From Victivallales bacterium Lenti_02 (GTDB taxonomy: Bacteria; Verrucomicrobiota; Lentisphaeria; Oligosphaerales; Lenti-02): a DNA stretch of 10,287 nt. A program made the position numbers and the translations under genes. Shown in pieces: positions 4,681-10,287 of this stretch (its first letter is position 1; each line of letters begins with the position of its first letter). The stretch is from assembly GCA_001603055.1 (NCBI GenBank), contig LVAZ01000368.1, forward strand, positions 1 through 10,287, in the 5' to 3' direction. The notes under the pieces are model-generated. The model was not told the DNA's origin and did no database searches. It worked only from the letters and a program-made list of their open reading frames with translations.

Positions 4681-7446
4681 CTAGTCGCCGGCGGTGACCG
4701 GCTCGCCGTTCCCGGCGGTGGCGTATTCGGCGGCATCCTCGGCGGTCTCGACCGCGTAGATTCCGCGCTGGCGCGCCTTGAGTTCGCCGAAGCGCTTGCT
4801 CTTGTTCCAGTTCTGGATTTTGCTGAAGTAGCCGACCACGCGGGTCTCGCCGACCACCTTGGTGGACTGGCAGCGGGGGCAGGTTTCGAGCAGGCCGCGC
4901 GCCTGGTGCCCGCAGGCGTCGCAGTAGGTGAACTCGGGGGAGACGGTCACCTGGGCGGACTGGGTGCGGAAGAAGACCTCGCGCATCAGGGAGGCGACCG
5001 CCTCGGGCGAGGGGCGCTCCTCGCCGACGAAGGCGTGGGTGATGGCGCCGGACTCGATGAGGGCGTGGAACATGCCCTGCTTCTCGATGCGCTCGACCAG
5101 GCAGACCGGGGCGTCGGCCGCGAGGTGGACGCTGTTGGTGTAGTAGACCGCGTCGCCGTCGGGAGTCTCCTGCGCGCCCTTGACGGTGGCGGCGGCCTCC
5201 GCGTGGTAGTTGAGCAGGTCGGCCTTGGCCAGACGGCGGGCGGCGGACTCGGCGGGGGATTCCTCGAGGGTGAACTTGAGCTGGTGCTTCTCGGCCAGTT
5301 TCTTGCCGTACAGATACATGCGGGAGACGATCTCCAGCCCCAGATCGAGGGCCTGCTCGCTTTCGTGGAATTCCTTGCCATAGAGGAACTTGACCGCGTC
5401 GTTGACGCCGATCAGGCCGATGATGTAGGTGGCCTTGTCCAGCTCGACGTAGGGGCGGCCGTCGCAGGCGGTGCGGCCGATCTGCCAGAGGGGGCAGCCG
5501 GGGCCGGACATCATCTGGGCGATGCGGTCGCGCTTTTCGAGGTGGGCCTGCACCGCGATGTCCATGGCCCACTCGATCTCCTTCATCAGCCCGGCCATGT
5601 TGGCCTCGCCCTTGCGGCTGGCGCGGTAGGCGGCCTGGGGGATGTTGACGGTGACGTTCTGGAAGCCGCAGAAGCGCATGGACTCGGGGTGGCGCAGCAT
5701 GCGGTTGTCGTCGATGGTGGTGCGCAGGCGGCAGCAGGCGGAGAGGGTGACCTCGTCGCGGTCGAAGATGAAGTAGGTGGAGCCGTTCTTGCTGGCCAGT
5801 TCGCAGGCCTGCATGAAGATGCGGGTCTGGATCGGGTCCTCGAAGGTTTCCTCGCCGATGTGGAAGTCGCACTTGGGGAACTCGAAGACGCGGCCGTTGC
5901 GGTCGCCCTCGCCCCAGACATCGAGCAGGGCGGAGGTGAAGCGCCGGGCCTCGGGCAGGTAGTCGCCGTAGGTGACGATGGCCTCGCCGCGCGCGGCCAG
6001 GTCCTTCTCCAGCGCCTCGTCGTTGACCACATGCTTCTCCTCGCCGTTCGGGCCGCGGCGGGTGACGAGCACCTCGCGCAGAACGGCGCGCACGCTGCCG
6101 TCGGGCTGCCGGTAGCGCAGTTCCGCCAGCCGGTTGCCGGCCGCGTCGGTCTCGTCGAGCAGGAACTCGGTCAGCTCGGCGATCGAGCCGTCGGCCAGAC
6201 GGAGCTGGTAGTGCCCGCCGGGACCGATGGCGGGGACGGTCTGCAGGTATTTCGGCACGCCGGTGTGGATGTTGAAATCGAGGAACAGGGTCTGGCCGCC
6301 GCGCGAGAAGGCGTTCTGGGAGCCGTTGAAGATCAGCTCCTGGGCCACCTGCTTCACCTCGCGGTCGTTCAGCTTCACCAGGTAGGGCGCGTAGAAGATG
6401 TTGATGTAGGCGATGCCGAGGGCGCCCGCGTAGTTCGCCTGCATCGAGGCCAGGAAGGTGTTCAGGTGCCCGGTGAGCACCGAGGCGCTGCGCGCGGGGT
6501 TGGACTCGGTGTTGAGGTTCGAGAGGTCGCGCAGGCCGTACTTCTTGATGTACTCGATGGAGTGGGAGGAGCAGTAGACGCGGTGGGGGTAGCCGAGGTC
6601 GTGGAGGTGGATGGCCCCGGTGCGGTGGGCCTCGCGGATGGGCGCGCTGAAGATGGTGTTCAGGCCCCACTGCTTGAGCAGGTACTCGGCCAGGCCGAGG
6701 TTGACGGCCTCGGGGTTGTTGCTGACGATGTTGCTGTTCTCGTCGGACTTGGCGAACATGAGCTGGTCGATGAAGTCGCGGGGGATGCGGTAGAGCGAGA
6801 GGTCCTCGAGCTGCTTGTTGAGGCCCCGCGTCTCGAGTTCGGTGTTCACCAGCTCGCGGATCAGGGCGGTGGTGACGTACTTCACGTCGCCGCCGATGAT
6901 CTGGTTCTCGACCGCCTTGGCGACGCTGACGGCCTCCTCGGCGTCGAGCCCGGTCTTGTCCATCAACTGCTTGACGATGCGCTGGCGGTCCCAAGTCTGG
7001 ACCACGCTGTTCGAGTTGGACTCCACCAGCAGGATGGCGTCGGTCAGGTTGCCGCCCTTGCCGTTGCTGCGCTCGCGCACCCGGATTTTCTCGCGGGAGC
7101 GCTCGCGCTGCTTGCGGTAGCGTTTGAAGACCGAGACCACCAGGGCCTGGCCCATCTCGGAGAGGACGATCTCGACCAGGTCCTGGACGTCCTCGAGGCT
7201 GGGAATCCGCTGCCCGCTGGCGTCCGGCTCGACATGGTATTCGGAAAGGGGGCTGTCAAGCTGGGCGACCACCTCGGCCGCGACCCGCCGGGGCAGCGTG
7301 GGATCGATCTCGACCCCGTGGTCGCGCCGGGTCGCCGCCACGGCGCGCTCCACGGCATGCTCGATCTTCTCGATGTAGAAGGGGACGGTCATGCCGTCCC
7401 GTTTGCGGAACAGGGCGAAAGGGAGGGACTGCGGCACTTCTGGCAT
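4681..7446 (-). CDS. nrdD: Anaerobic (class III) ribonucleoside-triphosphate reductase
   Basis: 921 residues, reducing ribonucleoside triphosphates to dNTPs without oxygen. Two regulatory ATP cones precede the catalytic barrel: ~8-110, and ~147-210 (SVVQTWDRQRIVKQL). Likely active-site cysteines are Cys292 (HRVYCSSHS) and Cys571/572 (TLSACCRLR). A C-terminal zinc site is formed by Cys842, 845, 856 and 859 (YCDACG, TCPRC). Gly872 in RVVGYFSKIQNWNKSK is the predicted radical glycine. The protein exceeds the ~650-720 residues of well-known members because of the second ATP cone and a ~75-residue insertion (about 412-488) between PAIGPGG and YGDYLPEA. The start at 7446 is preferred over an in-frame ATG at 7536 because AAGGAG lies 7 bases upstream. 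First gene of an operon with the redoxin gene and nrdG; preceded by predicted NrdR sites. Confidence 0.97.
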   Translation of the reverse strand: MPEVPQSLPFALFRKRDGMTVPFYIEKIEHAVERAVAATRRDHGVEIDPTLPRRVAAEVVAQLDSPLSEYHVEPDASGQRIPSLEDVQDLVEIVLSEMGQALVVSVFKRYRKQRERSREKIRVRERSNGKGGNLTDAILLVESNSNSVVQTWDRQRIVKQLMDKTGLDAEEAVSVAKAVENQIIGGDVKYVTTALIRELVNTELETRGLNKQLEDLSLYRIPRDFIDQLMFAKSDENSNIVSNNPEAVNLGLAEYLLKQWGLNTIFSAPIREAHRTGAIHLHDLGYPHRVYCSSHSIEYIKKYGLRDLSNLNTESNPARSASVLTGHLNTFLASMQANYAGALGIAYINIFYAPYLVKLNDREVKQVAQELIFNGSQNAFSRGGQTLFLDFNIHTGVPKYLQTVPAIGPGGHYQLRLADGSIAELTEFLLDETDAAGNRLAELRYRQPDGSVRAVLREVLVTRRGPNGEEKHVVNDEALEKDLAARGEAIVTYGDYLPEARRFTSALLDVWGEGDRNGRVFEFPKCDFHIGEETFEDPIQTRIFMQACELASKNGSTYFIFDRDEVTLSACCRLRTTIDDNRMLRHPESMRFCGFQNVTVNIPQAAYRASRKGEANMAGLMKEIEWAMDIAVQAHLEKRDRIAQMMSGPGCPLWQIGRTACDGRPYVELDKATYIIGLIGVNDAVKFLYGKEFHESEQALDLGLEIVSRMYLYGKKLAEKHQLKFTLEESPAESAARRLAKADLLNYHAEAAATVKGAQETPDGDAVYYTNSVHLAADAPVCLVERIEKQGMFHALIESGAITHAFVGEERPSPEAVASLMREVFFRTQSAQVTVSPEFTYCDACGHQARGLLETCPRCQSTKVVGETRVVGYFSKIQNWNKSKRFGELKARQRGIYAVETAEDAAEYATAGNGEPVTAGD

Positions 7447-7453
7447 CGGACGG

Positions 7454-7459
7454 CTCCTT
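7454..7459 (-). promoter_or_regulatory. nrdD ribosome-binding site
   Basis: AAGGAG on the minus strand, 7 bases before the ATG at 7446. It decides the start against the longer in-frame ATG at 7536. Confidence 0.8.
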
Positions 7460-7667
7460 CTACTCAAACATGACTCGATATGGTGGACCGGCGGTTGGGA
7501 GGTTTGTGACCTGCCGGCATTGAAAGTGGCGGACATGGGGCAATCTTACGGGCCGGGACACAGCGGGGGTGGGCTGGCCGTTCGGAAAGGGGGGAATCAG
7601 GGGCAAAGATCGGCGGCGGCACCGGCCCGGACTACGCGGTTGCGTCTCGGTCTCGTGTTCGACGGAC

Positions 7668-7683
7668 ACACTATATGTGTTGT
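7668..7683 (-). promoter_or_regulatory. NrdR box 1 (strong)
   Basis: ACACTATATGTGTTGT (plus-strand reading) matches 13 of 16 positions of the palindromic NrdR box consensus acaCwAtATaTwGtgt, with a perfect left half. It covers the predicted -10 element of nrdD, where bound NrdR would block RNA polymerase. NrdR is the zinc-finger/ATP-cone repressor of ribonucleotide reductase genes in most bacteria. Its gene is not in this window. Confidence 0.7.
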
Positions 7684-7698
7684 CCGCGATTCGCTCAA
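7670..7698 (-). promoter_or_regulatory. Predicted sigma70-type promoter of the nrdD operon
   Basis: On the minus strand, TTGAGC (7698-7693) is separated by exactly 17 bases from TATAGT (7675-7670). These match the -35 and -10 consensus at 4/6 and 5/6 positions. Transcription would start near 7663, giving a leader of about 215 bases before the ATG at 7446. I found no riboswitch signature in that leader. The -35 lies between the two NrdR boxes. Confidence 0.65.
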
Positions 7699-7714
7699 CC
7701 CCTTCCGGTAGTGT
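7699..7714 (-). promoter_or_regulatory. NrdR box 2 (weak, half-site)
   Basis: Centred exactly 31 bp from box 1 with 15 bp between them, as in characterised tandem NrdR boxes. The right half TAGTGT (7709-7714) is perfect but the left half is poor: 10 of 16 overall. The call rests mainly on the spacing. Confidence 0.5.
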
Positions 7715-7798
7715 TTTTTTCCAAGTTGTTCACAAATGCCTGCAATTGGTAGCAGTTAGCGACGGCAAGTTTTTTTGCTCCCGCGGGGCTGGCCTATT

Positions 7799-7829
7799 GG
7801 GCGGGGTGTCCGGGCGGTTCGGGCGGGGG
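7799..7829 (+). other. Five-tract G-rich motif in the valS upstream region
   Basis: G-tracts at 7799-7801, 7803-7806, 7812-7814, 7821-7823 and 7825-7829 have loops of 1, 5, 6 and 1 bases, which fits the G3+N1-7 quadruplex pattern, followed by TTTTT. In a GC-rich genome this could be chance. Function is unknown, and I see no convincing valS promoter to say whether it is transcribed. Confidence 0.35.
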
Positions 7830-7890
7830 TTTTTCCGGAGGGCTGTCCCGGTGTGGCAATCCGTCCCTTCCCGGCTATCTTAGGCGGTTC

Positions 7891-7952
7891 GCGGCCCGGC
7901 CTTTGCATGGGGTTGGCGCCGCCGCTGTTTTCGCCCCTCCTTTCCGGGCCGC
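7891..7952 (+). other. 9-bp inverted repeat upstream of valS
   Basis: GCGGCCCGG (7891-7899) pairs perfectly with CCGGGCCGC (7944-7952), enclosing 44 bases and ending 26 bases before the valS ribosome-binding site. It could form a leader stem. There is no T-box signature, so a tRNA-sensing role is not supported. The rest of 7715-7989 shows nothing else recognisable apart from the G-rich motif. Confidence 0.3.
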
Positions 7953-7989
7953 GTCCGGCGGCCGAGCATTTGCCCTCCAGGAAAAACCC

Positions 7990-10287
<2,298 letters not shown>

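Noticed and set aside
4195..7473. 1092-codon open frame on the plus strand opposite nrdD and its downstream genes
   Set aside because: Shadow of the nrdD operon in a high-GC genome: Val/Gly/Asp/Leu-dominated composition, no motifs, and the minus strand carries unmistakable NrdD and redoxin proteins.
7447..7663. Cobalamin or other riboswitch in the nrdD leader
   Set aside because: No B12-box-like or other conserved aptamer sequence could be found by eye.

Overview
The window is high-GC bacterial chromosome (hand-counted sample lines are in the mid-60s % GC) interrupted by one AT-richer two-gene block (samples in the low-to-mid 40s up to about 50 %). A class III (oxygen-sensitive, glycyl-radical) ribonucleotide reductase operon implies an anaerobe or facultative anaerobe. 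The GC content, the hairpin-rich intergenic repeats and the style of the valyl-tRNA synthetase would fit the Planctomycetes-Verrucomicrobia-Chlamydiae group (for example Kiritimatiellota, Lentisphaerota or Verrucomicrobiota). That placement is a low-confidence impression, not a demonstrated assignment.

Layout. Positions 1-420 hold no credible gene but a cluster of strong short palindromes resembling REP-type intergenic repeats. Positions 421 to about 677 (minus strand) are a broken copy of the last ~85 codons of nrdG. Positions ~690-3470 are an AT-rich block with two minus-strand genes: an HD-domain protein (1966-3315, transcribed first) and an unrecognised 365-residue protein (829-1926). The latter may have lost a 42-codon tail to a frameshift. 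From 3473 to 7446 on the minus strand runs an anaerobic dNTP-synthesis operon: nrdD (921 residues, two ATP cones, radical glycine), then a CxxC thioredoxin/glutaredoxin-fold protein, then nrdG (radical-SAM activase). Positions 7447-7989 are a divergent regulatory region. From 7990 to the right edge on the plus strand runs valS, incomplete at its 3' end.

How it works together. NrdD reduces ribonucleoside triphosphates using a glycyl radical installed by NrdG. The small redoxin encoded between them is the obvious candidate reductant, which would make this a redoxin-dependent rather than formate-dependent enzyme. The operon start carries a sigma70-like promoter (TTGAGC, 17 bp, TATAGT) with a good NrdR box over the -10 and a weaker second box 31 bp away centre to centre, so control by the repressor NrdR is predicted. 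A hairpin after nrdD could lower expression of the two downstream genes.

The most interesting structure is the AT-rich module bounded on both sides by the 3' end of nrdG. An almost identical ~254-bp direct repeat begins at the stop codon at each end. This looks like insertion of a small accessory (possibly defence-type) module at the end of nrdG, leaving one complete nrdG and one orphaned tail. No integrase or transposase is visible in the window.
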